Positions 30,571 to 41,411 of a DNA stretch of 64,000 nucleotides are shown piece by piece; position 1 is the first letter of the stretch, and the number at the start of each line of letters is the position of its first letter. The position numbers were made by a program, and so were the translations under genes. The notes below the pieces were generated by a model. The model made no database searches and was not told the origin of the DNA. It saw only the letters and a list, made by a program, of their open reading frames with translations. Location: assembly GCA_036785705.1 (NCBI GenBank), contig JAWUZG010000331.1, positions 186,001 through 250,000 of the forward strand. The letters are read 5' to 3'. This stretch comes from Acanthornis magna. Taxonomy: Eukaryota; Chordata; Aves; Passeriformes; Acanthizidae.

Positions 30571-31868
30571 TCACAGGGAGTGTGGGTCACCAGGGCTCTG
30601 CCCAATGTGGGTCCTCTGAGGGGTGATGAAGTTGGAGCAGCACTCGAAGCTCCTCCTACACTCAGAGCACTCGCAGGGCTTCCCTTTCCGGTGGCGCTGC
30701 TGGTGTTGGGTCAAGTGAGATGTCCTGGAGAAGCTCTTCCCACACTCGGGACACTCATAGGGCCTCTCCTCGCTGTGGATGCGCTGGTGCCTGAGGAGGT
30801 TGGAGTTCTGCTTGAAGCCCTTCCTGCAGTCGGGGCAGCGGAAGGGCCTCTCCTCTCTGTGAATCCGCTGATGCACAAGGAGATGTGAGCTGGTTAGAAA
30901 CCTCTTCCCACACTCGGAACACTCATAGGGCCTCTCTCCTGTGTGGATCATCTGGTGGCGGATCAGGCTGGAGCTCTTGCTGAAGCTCTTCCCACATACC
31001 CCACACTCATAGGGCCGTTCTCCAGTGTGGATCCTCTGATGGCAGATCAGGCTGGAGATCTGGCTGAAGCTCATCCCACATTGCCCACACTCATAGGGCC
31101 TCTCCCCGGTGTGGATGCGCCGGTGGGTGATGAGGTGGGAGTTGTGCTTGAAGCCCTTCCTGCACTCAGGGCAGCAGAAGGGCCTCTCCTCTGTGTGAAT
31201 CCGCTGATGGCTGAGGAGGTTGGAGGTGGTCTGAAACCTCTTCCCACACTTGGGACACTCATAAGGCCTCTCCCCAGTGTGGATCCTCTGGTGGGAGATC
31301 AGGTGGGATCTTTTGCTGAAGCCCTTCCCACATTCCCCACACTTGTAGGGCTTCTCCCCATCATGGAGCTGCTCAGGGACCACCAGGGCCGAGCTCTGCC
31401 TGAAGCTCCGGATGCCTTCCCGGTACAGGGTGGGTCTTTCTTCCTCAGAGCACCCTGGGCTGGGTTTGCAGCCCCTCCTTGTGTGACATCTCTGGGGCTT
31501 TTCCTCCCTCTTGAACTCCTGTGTCATGGAGCCGCGCAAAACGGCCTCTTCCACCAGGTTCTGACCCAAGGCTTTGCCCTCCCTGGTCTCTGTCTGCAGC
31601 TCATTGCCTGGGGAGGAAGACAAGGACAGGATGGGATTTGCCTCCGTGCCACAGGGAAGGGGAAGAACATGCCCCCAATCTGTCCCTGCAGGACAGCGTC
31701 GGCAGCGGGGTTGTCCTGCAGCCAGGGGCGATGCTCAGCTGGGACATGGAGCAGAAGAGAGGGGGAAAGGGGCACTGACTTCCTCCTCACCTGCCTGCGG
31801 GTCCTGGGGCATCTTCCTCTTCCTCACAGCCTCCTCTCCATCCGGCCAAGTTCTGGGAATCAGAAAGC
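30571..31868 (-). CDS. C2H2 zinc-finger protein, block A' copy, open
   Basis: Exon 1 at 31,791-31,868 (78 bp) encodes the family leader with [11 protein letters not shown], ending in a GTGAGG donor. Exon 2 at 30,571-31,607 joins it in frame (phase 1) and encodes NELQTE, a spacer, a degenerate finger, eight canonical C2H2 fingers with [12 protein letters not shown] linkers, and a last finger in which the first His is replaced by Pro. An upstream start exon is not identified. Eight fingers is within the family range. No KRAB or BTB domain is visible, as in many avian ZNFs. Its expected role is nuclear sequence-specific DNA binding. Relative to the A copy it has one extra finger, and DNA-contact residues differ in six of seven comparable fingers. 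Best candidate for a working gene in the A/A' pair. Confidence 0.8.
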
Positions 31869-33289
31869 CTGGTTTGGGGGAAAAAAAGGTGTGAGTGCCT
31901 TAGGTTGTGGGCTCCTCCTGGACAAGTCCCGCTCTAGAAATCACCAGGGATTTCCTTGTCTACAAAATCCTCCAAAAATCAAGAGTGACCCCAAAAAAAG
32001 CCTCCAAGCACTTCCCCCTTTCCAGTCTCCTGGCTTTGGGGTGCTGGGGTTCCCCCTTCTCAAAGCTGATGGGGCTCCCGTGGGTCCTGGGGATCCCCCT
32101 TCTCCGGGCTCCTGCTTAGGGATGCCATGGGGTTTCGCTGGTCCCAGGGGTCCCTTCTTGCCTGATGCTGCTTTGGCTCCCAGGGCTCCCAGGGTCCCCC
32201 TCTTCAGGCTCCCCCCACTCCAGGCACTCAGGGCTTCCCCCACTCTCCACCACCCCTTTCAGCGTCACAGTGTCCTGGCCCTGCCTCATCTCCAGGCTCC
32301 CCCACCCCTCCAGGCTGCCGGGGGTCCCCCAGCTCTGCTATCGCCCCTCTCTGCTCTCTCCACTCTGGGAGTCCTGCGTTCCACCCCCACAGCTCTCCCG
32401 GGGATCCCCAAAACCGATGTCTTCTCCCGCCAGTACCAGGTAATTCCCACATGGACCCCCCCCAGTATTCCCCCAAGGTGCATTTATGGCTCTGTTTGCA
32501 GTCCTACAAGATCCAAACATCCCCTCCGGCACAAAAAATCCCCACCAGGGACGTGCAAAGATATCTGGGGCTCGAGTCCAGAATCTATTAATTCCAAACA
32601 CTCCTCCTCCAAAAAAAAATCCCTCCTGGCGACTCCCCGATAGATTTGGGGTGAGCTCCCCCTCCCTGATCACCTGTGGAATGTGGGGGGCAATGATCCT
32701 GGAGCCGGGGGTGCTGCGGACACAGTGGGTGGTGAAACCTCATGGTTCTCCTGCTCCTCCTTTTACTGCTCGTCCTCTTCCTCCCGTTCTTCCTCTGCTC
32801 CCACCCCAGACCCCCCTTCCCCATCCTCCTCTGCCCACAGCTGCTGCAGCACAGGCTGCTGGGTGGAGGGAACTCCACGATCAGCCCCAGGGATGGACAG
32901 GGGGCTTGGGGACCCCTGCAGTGCAGATCCACCTCCCCCAGAGCCCCAGGGAATTGCTGCGGGGATCGAGTGCTGGGGGACAGGGCTGGACCCCCATGGA
33001 ACCACCCTTCTTCCATCCCAACCCCACCTTTCTCTCCCCTCTCCTACCCTTTCCCATCCTTCTCCCAATCCACACATCCCCCCGCAACTCAATTTCCGTG
33101 CCCCAGCCCCCCCTTTTCCACTGCTCTTCTCTCCCTTTCATCATCATCCCCTCAATCCCCAACCCCCTCTCCCATGATTGGTTTTGGGGTTTACAGGACC
33201 CTCCTGCCCACTTTGGGGGTCCCAATCCCCATTTCGCTCACTTTGGGGTCCCAGCCCCCGCCCCCTTTCTCACCGCGCCCCCCGCTCAC

Positions 33290-33360
33290 CCCGCGGCCGG
33301 GGGCACTGCCAGCACCACCAGTGCCACCAGCACGGCCCCAGCTGCCCCCACACGGCCCAT
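33290..33360 (-). CDS. MHC class II beta-type signal-peptide exon, block A' (intact donor)
   Basis: Minus-strand ATG at 33,360 starts the same 71 bp leader exon as in block A, ending at 33,290 in an intact GTGAGC donor. GC-rich upstream sequence (33,361-33,720) is uninterrupted and is the likely promoter. The expected beta-1, beta-2 and connecting exons are not found in order downstream; the zinc-finger gene follows, and the nearest beta-1 piece lies beyond it in the opposite orientation. It is probably the 5' end of a broken gene, unless it splices far outside the usual MHC layout. Confidence 0.65.
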
Positions 33361-35064
33361 GCCCAGCGCCGGGCAGCTGCCCACAGCCCCAAAGCAGCCG
33401 CGCTCTGCCCTCCGGGGGTCCCCAAAGCGGCCCCGCCCCGCGCGGCACTGCGAGCACCAGGCCGGAGCAGTGCGGAGCACGGGCGGGCGGCATCAGCCGT
33501 GCCCGGGCAGGGCCGGGCCCCGCGGGACAGCTCCCCCCGCACTCGGCCCCAACGGGACAGCGCCCAGCGGGGGGGCCCGGCCTGCCCGCCCCACACCTCC
33601 CCCTCCCCAAATTCCGCTCCCGCCGCCGCTGGGGCCCAGGGGGGCGCAGCTGGGCTCCAGAGCTGCCGGAGACACGTGTCCCCCGCTGCCAGTGCCACCC
33701 CCGAAGGATTAGGGCTACCCCAAAACTCCCTCACAGGTGGCCGATATCCCGCAAGCCCCGAAGGAGTGCGGTCCCCCCGCCTTCATCACCCCCAACCTTC
33801 GGCTGCCTCATCCCAGGCCCCAGCCCACCCATCCCCCTCCCCCACACTTCATCTCACACCCCAATCCACATCCCACCCTGCCCGGGCCCCAGCCCACCCC
33901 ATCCCACTCCTCCCGGCAGCCGCAACCGAGGCCCCCCCAAAAACCCGCGTGCCGGGAACTCCCCAATATCCCCCAAGGGACATTTGCGACTCACATTTGG
34001 AGTCCTGCAACATCCAAACATCCGCCCCCTCTCCGCTCAAAAAAAAAACCCAAAACCCTCCCCGGGATCACTCAAAAATATTTGGGGCTCGGTTCTGGAG
34101 TCCTACAAGGCCCAAAAATCCCCCCCTCCCAAAAAAAAAAGAACCCCACGCACCGCCCAACATCTCTGGGGCGAGCTCCCCCCGCCCGCTCACCTGCGGG
34201 ATGCGGGGGCGATGCTCCCGGGGACGAGGGCTGCGGACAAACAGAGCGATGGACACACGTGGCAGCTCCTTTTGCTGCTTCTCTTGCTGCTCCACCCCCT
34301 TGATCCCTCCTCTTCCTCCCGCTTCCCCTCATCCATCTCTCCTCCCCACCTGGGCTTTCCCTTCCTCTGTCGTTCCTCCTCCTCTCCTACTCCTCCTCCT
34401 GTTCCTTGGGACTCCCATCCCGGCTGTGTCTGATATCACCCCTGGGGCCATTCCGTGCTGTGGAAAGCTGCAGGGGCAGCCGGGAATTTTGTTTTCCAAA
34501 TCTCTGGGCCGAAAGGAAGCGCTGTGAAATCCGTCATGGACAAGAAAGGAGAAATGGCAAATGATGGAAATGGACACCACTTTGGACTCCGTTTATCCGT
34601 CTGGATTGCAAAAGCTGACAGACCCCGAGCGCCGGCGGACACCCGTCCCTGCCGTCAGGTCGCAAGGGCTCAGAGGTGCGGCTGGTGGGGCTGGAAGCTC
34701 CGTGCAGCAGCTCCGCTGCCGCGGCCCAAAGCTCGGGCTGGAGCGTGGGGTGTGGGACACAGCCCCGTGCTGGGGGCAGAGCCGCTGCTGGGGCCATGGC
34801 TGTGTCCAGGGCATCCTTTCTAGGCCTCGTGCAGCTCCAAGGTGCCGAGGGCTCCCCGAGGCTTTCTGGGGCTGTCCCTCGTCCCCCAATCTGTTGGGTT
34901 TAATGGCCGAGTGCGGCACCCCCGTGCCCTGTGGCAGCAGCCGGTGCCGGGCCACAGCCCCGGGAGCCGAGCTAATGCCCGGCCGTGCCCGGGAGGGGCT
35001 GAGGGCAGGGGAGTTCAGAAGGCTCCCCGCACTCCTCGGTGAGCACGGAAAGGTATTTTAGTGC

Positions 35065-35541
35065 ATGGGAGCGATTTTCCGGGGTTCCTGGGCTCTGTGG
35101 GGCCGAGGCGGCGGCAGCGGGACCCTCGGGGCCCGGCCCGTGGGGGCGGCCGGGGCTGAAAAGTGCTTGGCGGCCCCAGCGCGGTGCGTGAGGGCTGAGC
35201 GGAGCTGTTGGGAACAAGCCCCGGAACCGCCGCGGTGCCTGAGGGCTCAGAGCGGGGAGAGGCCCTGCGAGTGTGGGCAATGTGCGATGAGCTTCAGCCA
35301 CAGCTCCAGCCTGATCTGCCACCAGAGGATCCACACCGGGGAGAGGCCCTGCGAGTGTCCCGAGTGTGGGAAGAGCTTCATCCTCTGCTCCAACTTCATC
35401 GCCCATCGGAGGACTCACTTTGGGAAGACACCTGGCTGGTGGTCCTTTTATTTTGGCATGAGTTTTCTTTTGATTCATCTTCATGCCTTCAAAACACACA
35501 AAACTGCGATAAAAATTAACAAATTGATCAAACACATCTAA
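35065..35541 (+). pseudogene. Short C2H2 zinc-finger remnant, block A' copy with one finger deleted
   Basis: Counterpart of 4,136-4,600. Here the second finger of the A copy and the stop that follows it are gone, so the first finger is joined in frame to the terminal finger (CPECGKSF followed by ILCSNFIAH). The frame then runs on through former 3' sequence to 35,541. The deletion is one 84 bp finger module, as expected from unequal exchange between finger repeats. Only two fingers remain, with no upstream domain, so function is doubtful. Confidence 0.7.
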
Positions 35542-35849
35542 AGCCTCCCTCTTTACTAGTGTTTGGGGAGAATCTGGGATTCAGAGAAATATTTGGGAGG
35601 ATTTGGGGGCTTTGGGGGTATTTGGTGTAGTTTTCTCCATTGCTTTGCACTCCTAAATACAAGAGGGATCAATCTGTCACTTCAAAACCACTCAGTGCCA
35701 CTGAAACCTACTCAATGTCAGCCCAAAATTCCTGGATTCCACAGCCCCTGAGGGTGGAATGGGGTTGGAAGGGGATGTGGTGAAGTGGGATGCAGATCAG
35801 GAGGGGTGAGATGGGCATGGGGTGGGGCAGGATGGTTGGGATGGTACTA

Positions 35850-36487
35850 TGAATAAATTCACAAGCTGAAATTTTAGCAACATCATATTGAACATTTATT
35901 GATAGAGCAAAGGCAAAAACAGCTGGACACTTAGCAATTTTGCCAGAGGCACAATCCATTCATTTTACTGTAAGCTTAAGTACTTTCTCTAGTTGTTACA
36001 TATTCATTAAGCCTAGAAGGAAATTTACACTTCACCCAACTCCCCCACTCCAATCCTTGCCTCCTTCTGCTAGCGTGGTGCCTGTCTTGGAGTCTTGGAC
36101 CCTCTGGATTGCCTCAGAATTGAAGGCAGAACTCCTCCCATCTATGTTTCCTCAGTTCCAACTTAATTTGTAGGTGACAGTTCCTTTGGGAGGTGTGAGT
36201 CAAGGTAACAGACTTCCTGGGATGCCTGTGGTTATCTTCTTTGTTTCTTTAACATGTCTTGATCCCTGGCCCTGTGTTATATCAACTTAAAAGGCATTTA
36301 TTACCATGTATTTATTACTACATTTTCTAACATATTACAACAATTTCGAAGCTACCATTCACCCCAACCTTGTTTCTACTTAATTATATTTTATCTTAAC
36401 ACTATTTTTTACACAGTACATTATCACTTGTAAATGTTAAATTCATATATGCGAAAACCAGCATTTATCATTCACTCATTTCTCACA
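35850..36487 (-). mobile_element. AT-rich solo LTR (LTR family 2), block A'
   Basis: Inverted counterpart of 3,090-3,727, nearly identical and with the same internal poly(A) signal on the minus strand. Confidence 0.6.
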
Positions 36488-37211
36488 AGGGGGTTTGGGA
36501 GGGGTGGAATGGGGGAAATAGGGTTTGGGAAGGGGTCCTTGAAGTCCAAGAGGGGTGGGATGGGTTGGGGTGTGGATTGGGAGAGTGGGGCAGGGTCTGG
36601 AATGAGACAGCCAAAGGCTGGTGATGATGGAGGGAGGGGGAACTTGTTCCTGAGTGAGTTTTTGGATATTCCACATTCCTGAAGGGGTTTTGGGGCAACC
36701 CACATTTTGGAGGTGGTTTTGGGGTACTCCCCAGTTCTTGGGGGTTCATGAGAGCAGCTCCATGGAGCTCTGTTGCTGGGGTGGTTGCCCTGGGCATGAG
36801 CTCTGAGCTGTACCCAGAGTCTGTTGCCTCAGTGCTGGAGAGCAGAGAAATGATGGATGGCCCCAAACATCTGGAGTGTGTGTTTGGGGGGATAGGGCAA
36901 GTTCTGCATAGGTGGGGTGGTCACTGCCCCACCCTCAGCCACTGCAGCCTCTGGTCCAGCCCCAAAGTGCCTGCCAAGCCCCTGGCACCCCGAAAACCCC
37001 ACCTGTGAGAGGGACCAGAGCAGGTAAAGGCTGTGACACAGGTGTGACACTGACATGTCCCATGGCCCTGGTGCTCACAGCAGCTGAGATGGCGCTGGAT
37101 CCAAGGCTGGGACTGTGGCTCCTTCCGTGTTGCTTTAAATTTTGCCAAGTACCTTCTCCTCTAATTTCAAATGTAAAGTTTTGAAAGGAGCTATATAAAG
37201 AATTTGGTATT

Positions 37212-37754
37212 TTGCTGAATTTTGTAGTTCTGTTTAAACTCTGTAACTTCATAGCTATAAGTTTAACTTTTTGCTCAGTTGCTTACTTGTTAGTCTGCAA
37301 CAGGAAACTGCTTGAGGGCAAAGAGAATCAGGGACTGGGAAGATCAGTGAAAACTGCACACCCGTGGTCCAGTTACAAGGGACCTGCACTCCCTGGAACA
37401 CTAAATGAAGGAAATAAGAGGAAGTTAGGACAGTGCCTAACTAAAGAGGAATGCCAGGGCCTCACAGCAATAAGATAAGAGAGCCTTAAGTCAGCACCTG
37501 TGACCTGGGCACGCATCAAGAGCCGCAACACAGAACCGACCCCCAAAAGGGGCTGTGGCTCCGGACAATGGACAGTGCATGTGGATGAGGTACGGAGTGG
37601 GCAGGACTTTGGGGGGGAATTCAGGAAGTGTCTTAGTGTAAAGGATCCAGAAACTTGTGAGAAAACTGCTGAGGTCGTCGTGTGCAAGGCGGGTCACCCT
37701 GGGATAAAGGAATGCTTTCTTAATAGTGTCACACTGTTCAGTCGATCTCTGTGA
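37212..37754 (+). other. Possible retroviral internal fragment next to the LTR (block A')
   Basis: Inverted counterpart of 1,823-2,365, with the same two frames in the same order immediately before the LTR at 37,781. No protease, polymerase or capsid motif can be seen. Confidence 0.3.
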
Positions 37755-37780
37755 ATCAGAACGATATTTTATAGACCAGC

Positions 37781-38850
37781 TGTGTTGGTTTTGCTTAGCC
37801 CAGTTTCACTAATGGGTGGGTGGGTGGGCACAAAGATGGCTCCTGTGTGTTCTATGTGAATGTTCTGAAAGTTTTTACCAAGTCCAGCTTAGCTGATCTC
37901 TGATGATTCTGAAGATGATGGACATGCTGCTGGCCAAGTCTGGGCCAATGAGAGATGTTAGTTACGCCTCTGTGAAAACATATTTAAGAAGAAATCAAAA
38001 CAATGTGAGCCCGCGCTTCTTTTTAGTCAGAGAAGGAGGAGGAGGTGAGAATATGTGAGAGAAAACAACATGGAGACACCAAGGTCAGTGGAGAAGGTGG
38101 GGGAGGAGGTGCTCCAGGTGCCAGAGCTGAAAACCCTCTGCCAGCCATGGTGAAGACCATGGTGAAGCAGATTGTTGTCCCCCTGCAGCCCGTAGAGTCC
38201 ACAAGGGGTGCAGAGATCCACTCACAGCCCGTGGGGAGTTGCCCACGCCAGAGCAGGTGGATGCCTGGAGGAAACTGTGATCCAGTGGGAGTCACAGAAG
38301 AAAGAAAGGCCTTGCTCCTGGGGTGGAACAGCCTGGTGTCAGAGGTCTCCAGTCCATGGATGAGGGACTCGTGTTGCAGCAGATTCGGGCAGGCTGCTGC
38401 TCCTGAGATTTGGACCCACACCAAAGAAGTTCACAGAGGACTGTCTCCTGTGGAGGGACCCCATGGCAACATAGAGGACTCCTCTCCCTGAGCAGCCGAA
38501 GAAAACCTCCGTCATGGACTGACCAAACCCCCATACCCTGTCCCCCTGTGCTGCTGGTGGGGAGGAGGGAAGGGAGTGAGTGGAAAAACAGTGTCTTAAG
38601 GAGTTATTTTTACTTCTCATTTGCCACCTCTGACTCTGTTAAGTTAGTAATAAATCACTTTGCAACTTCTAAGTTTCAATGTACTTTGCCCTCAGTACAT
38701 CCTCCCTCAGTTACTTATCTCAACTCATGAGCCCTTTGTGCGTGTGTGCTAACTTTTATTTGTCTCTCCTCTGCACAGCTGTGGCAGGAGAGGAGGAGAG
38801 CGCAGATGTCATAGGTGCCTGGCATTTGGTCAGGGTCAAACCATGGCACA
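37781..38850 (+). mobile_element. Solo LTR, ~1.07 kb (LTR family 1), block A'
   Basis: Plus-strand copy starting TGTGTTGGTTTTGCTTAGCC and ending CCATGGCACA. It has AATAAA near 38,649 and a single copy of the roughly 120 bp unit that is repeated several times in the related LTR at 62,764-63,165. Counterpart of 728-1,796. Confidence 0.7.
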
Positions 38851-38971
38851 GAGTCAGGTGTCCTGAGGCCATGGCATTGGTGCCATCGTGAGAGAGAGAC
38901 TCTGATGGGACATGAGCCCTGGGCTGCAGCTGCCGTCCCTCTCCTCCATGCAGGCACCTTCAAGATGACTT

Positions 38972-39547
38972 GTGCACGAGCTTCGAAATGAAATCCTGGA
39001 CTTGTTTGGAACAAAGGAAGAAGCAACAGGTGCTGAAGCAAAGCAGGCAGTTGTGGTGCAGGTTCAGGGCTGGAGGGAAGCACTTTGGTGTCTGCTGAAA
39101 AGATGGCCCAGTTCACAGGCACAGGCTTTGCTGCTAGAGGATCCTGCTTTGCTCTTGCTGGAGGCCATTCCCTCGCAGCAGTGCATGGCCCTGCATTTTT
39201 CCTGCATCAAGTCTTGTGGACCTGTGGCAACAAGCCTGTCCCGTGTCCCAGTGACAGCAGAAAAGGGCAGGACACTTGTGCTTCCAGCACTTCCCTGGGC
39301 TGTTCCTTCAGGGTGCTGGCACCATCATCAGAGACACAGAACAGCTTCTCCTCCCAGAGTTATCCCTCCCCCCTGCACTTCCCCAAGTGACTCCCTTGAC
39401 ATTCACTGGGGAACCTCTCTGTTTTTGGCCGTCCATTGCCATGCTCAGCAGGCACCCAGTTGTGTTTGGACAGGAGCTGCCACAGCCACACACGCAGCAA
39501 CTGGAGCACTGAATACCAGAGGCTGGGCCAATTCTTTTTATTCCTGA
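38972..39547 (+). other. Unrecognised open frame in block A' (copy of 28-627)
   Basis: Inverted counterpart of the minus-strand frame at 28-627, with a few substitutions and a shorter start. No family was recognised and no splice structure is evident. It starts about 120 bases after the 3' end of the solo LTR at 37,781-38,850. Confidence 0.25.
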
Positions 39548-39576
39548 GTGCAAGAGAGACAGTCAGGAAAGGCCAA

Positions 39577-40480
39577 GGAAACTTGACAGTGTCTCTGTGG
39601 AATCTCTCTGTCCTGTGAAACTCAGCAGCTGATGGTGTTCTTGTGCTCCTGCTAATCCCTTCCATGAAAAAGAATCATTCCAGGAAGGCACAACATCCTC
39701 TGGCAGATCCCAACTGTTGCCACCACTTACTGCAGGTGCTCCTGCCAACAGCCACCTGCAGGAAGGAGCACAGACACCAATGCACCAATGCTGGCTTTGG
39801 CTGCCCTCTGGCAGAGAAGCACCCCCGGGGGCACAGGTCTCTGGGCCAGGAGATGGCACTGGCACTGGCAGGGCTCAGGGGTGGCAGGTCTGCTTTGGTG
39901 GGGACTCTGCTGCACCTGCTGATTTCAGGGCTCCCCAGGCCCCGGGTGTCAGAGCAGCATTGGTGCCTTGGCCCACACGTTCCCTGTCTGTGTCACAGCC
40001 CCGTGTTTAGGATGGCCAGCAGCCGGGACTTGTCCCAGTCAGGCTGTGCCAGCTTCTGTGGAAGGCCCCATGCCCTTCCCGCTGCAGCTGCGTCGGCAGC
40101 CGTGGGGGCTCCTTCTGCTGCCCTGAGCCCGCAGAGCAGGGGAGGGTTTGCTTCTTGTTTGAGCTGTTCTTAAGGTTCCTGTCGGGCTGCCTTAGACACT
40201 TGGGGCAACAGATTCCTTCCAACTTGGGCCACTTTGGGAGGGCTGGGGGCTGCCCCAGGGCAGGTGGCAGTGTGTGCAAGGCCCTTTGTGACATGGTGCA
40301 GCATGGGATGGAACTGGAACAGGGTGTCCAAGCGCCCTTTGTGACATGTCGTGACATAGGCGCTGGCAGCAACATAACCACGCCACTGTGCTCGGAGCAC
40401 GCGACGGGACAGGACGGGACAGAGCGGTGCTGTGAGGAGCCCCCGCACAGCACACTTGTTCCTTGCTAACCCGGAGCTTT
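39577..40480. other. Upstream flank of the MROH gene, no gene identified
   Basis: Single copy in this window. A frame of 176 codons (39,643-40,173) shows no domain. Words around 40,270-40,400 (CTTTGTGACATGGTGCAGCA, CTTTGTGACATGTCGTGAC) are a small local repeat. It may contain 5' untranslated exons of MROH. Confidence 0.35.
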
Positions 40481-40499
40481 TCCGAGGCATTTCTCCTGC

Positions 40500-40800
40500 A
40501 GGTGACCTCGTTGCCAGACCACAGGACTTGGTGACCTGTGGCCTTCCCGAGGCTTCTCTTCTGCAGGTGCCCTCAAGGGCAGGCTGCGGGACTTGGTGAC
40601 CCGCGGCCTTCCCGAGGCATCTCCCATCCCGGCGGCCGGTGCCCTCGAGGCCAGGCCCTGGGAGTTGCTGAACAAAATCCTTGCTGAGGAGTCTCCAGCC
40701 CTTGTGGCAGGAGCCCTCAAGACCAAAGTGCAGGACTTGGTGTCCTGCAGCCTTCCCAAGGCTTCACTCTTGCAGGTGCCTTCAAGGCACAACTGCAGGA
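40500..40800 (+). repeat. ~70 bp tandem units upstream of MROH exon 1
   Basis: Repeated units of the form GTGCCCTCAAGG..CAGGACTTGGTGACC..CTTCCCGAGGC..CTGCAG. Read in one frame each gives a G-A-L-K/E-x-x-x-x-D-L-V-x-x-x-L-P-E-A-S motif. They could be short repeated exons encoding amphipathic helices of the N-terminal region, or a decayed remnant. Confidence 0.5.
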
Positions 40801-41411
40801 CTTGGTAAGCCAGAGCTTTCCCGAGTTATCTCTCCAGCAAGTAGCCTTTATTCCAGTTAGTGACATGGAGCAGAGACCTCCGAGCGCACCCAAGCAGGCC
40901 TGGGTGAAGGAGGAAGAGGAAGAAGGCCCTGGAACTGCCCCAGCAGAGCAGCCTGGAGAGGTGGAACAGCTCCAGCTGCTGCAGGAGGGTGAGTGGTGCC
41001 CGCAGCTCGTCCGAGGCATCTCCCATCCCAGCAGCCGGTGCCTTTGAGGCCAGACCCTGGGAGGTGCTGGTCAAAATCCTTGACAAGGAGTCTCCCACCC
41101 ATGTGAGAGGAGCCCTTGAGACCAAAGCGCAGGACTTGGTGTCCTGCAGCCTTCCCAAGGCTTCACTCTTGCAGGTGCCTTCAAGGCACAACTGCAGGAC
41201 TTGGTAAGCCAGAGCTTTCCCGAGGCACCTCTCCTGCAAGTAGCCTTTATTCCAGTCAGTGACATGGAGCAGAGACCTCCGAGTGCACCCAAGCAGGCCT
41301 GGGTGAAGGAGGAGGAGGAAGAAGGCCCTGGAACTGCCCCAGCAGAGCAGCCTGGAGAGGTGGAGCAGTTCCAGCTGCTGCAGGAGGGTGAGTGGCAGAG
41401 CTGGGCCACAG
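40613..41411 (+). repeat. Tandem duplication, 399 bp period, covering MROH first coding exon
   Basis: About 40,613-41,011 is repeated at 41,012-41,410. Each copy has two of the 70 bp units, an exon with TTCCAG acceptor, ATG and GTGAGT donor. The two exons (40,857-40,988 and 41,256-41,387) are each 132 bp, a multiple of three. Confidence 0.85.

Larger units (their letters stand above)
29322..39576. repeat. Block A', inverted copy of block A
   Basis: Reverse complement of 1-10,795. It joins block D directly near 29,322 and runs into the single-copy MROH region near 39,576; that last boundary is only a minimum, because the matching partner sequence runs off the window start. This copy lacks the young solo LTR at 6,174-6,675 and keeps an intact splice donor in the MHC signal exon and an open zinc-finger gene, so it looks like the less damaged arm. 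Confidence 0.93.

Noticed and set aside
30943..32643. 566-codon open frame on the plus strand
   Set aside because: It is the complement of the zinc-finger exons and their GC-rich upstream region; its repeats mirror the finger period. No independent domain.
32742..34433. 563-codon Pro/Ser-rich open frame on the plus strand
   Set aside because: It runs antisense across the MHC leader exon and GC-rich promoter-like DNA. Composition explains the lack of stops; similar overlapping frames exist in other phases.
37500..37754. Possible env surface-protein fragment next to an LTR
   Set aside because: Only position and a few cysteines suggest it; no fusion peptide, membrane anchor or conserved motif, so it was kept as unclassified.
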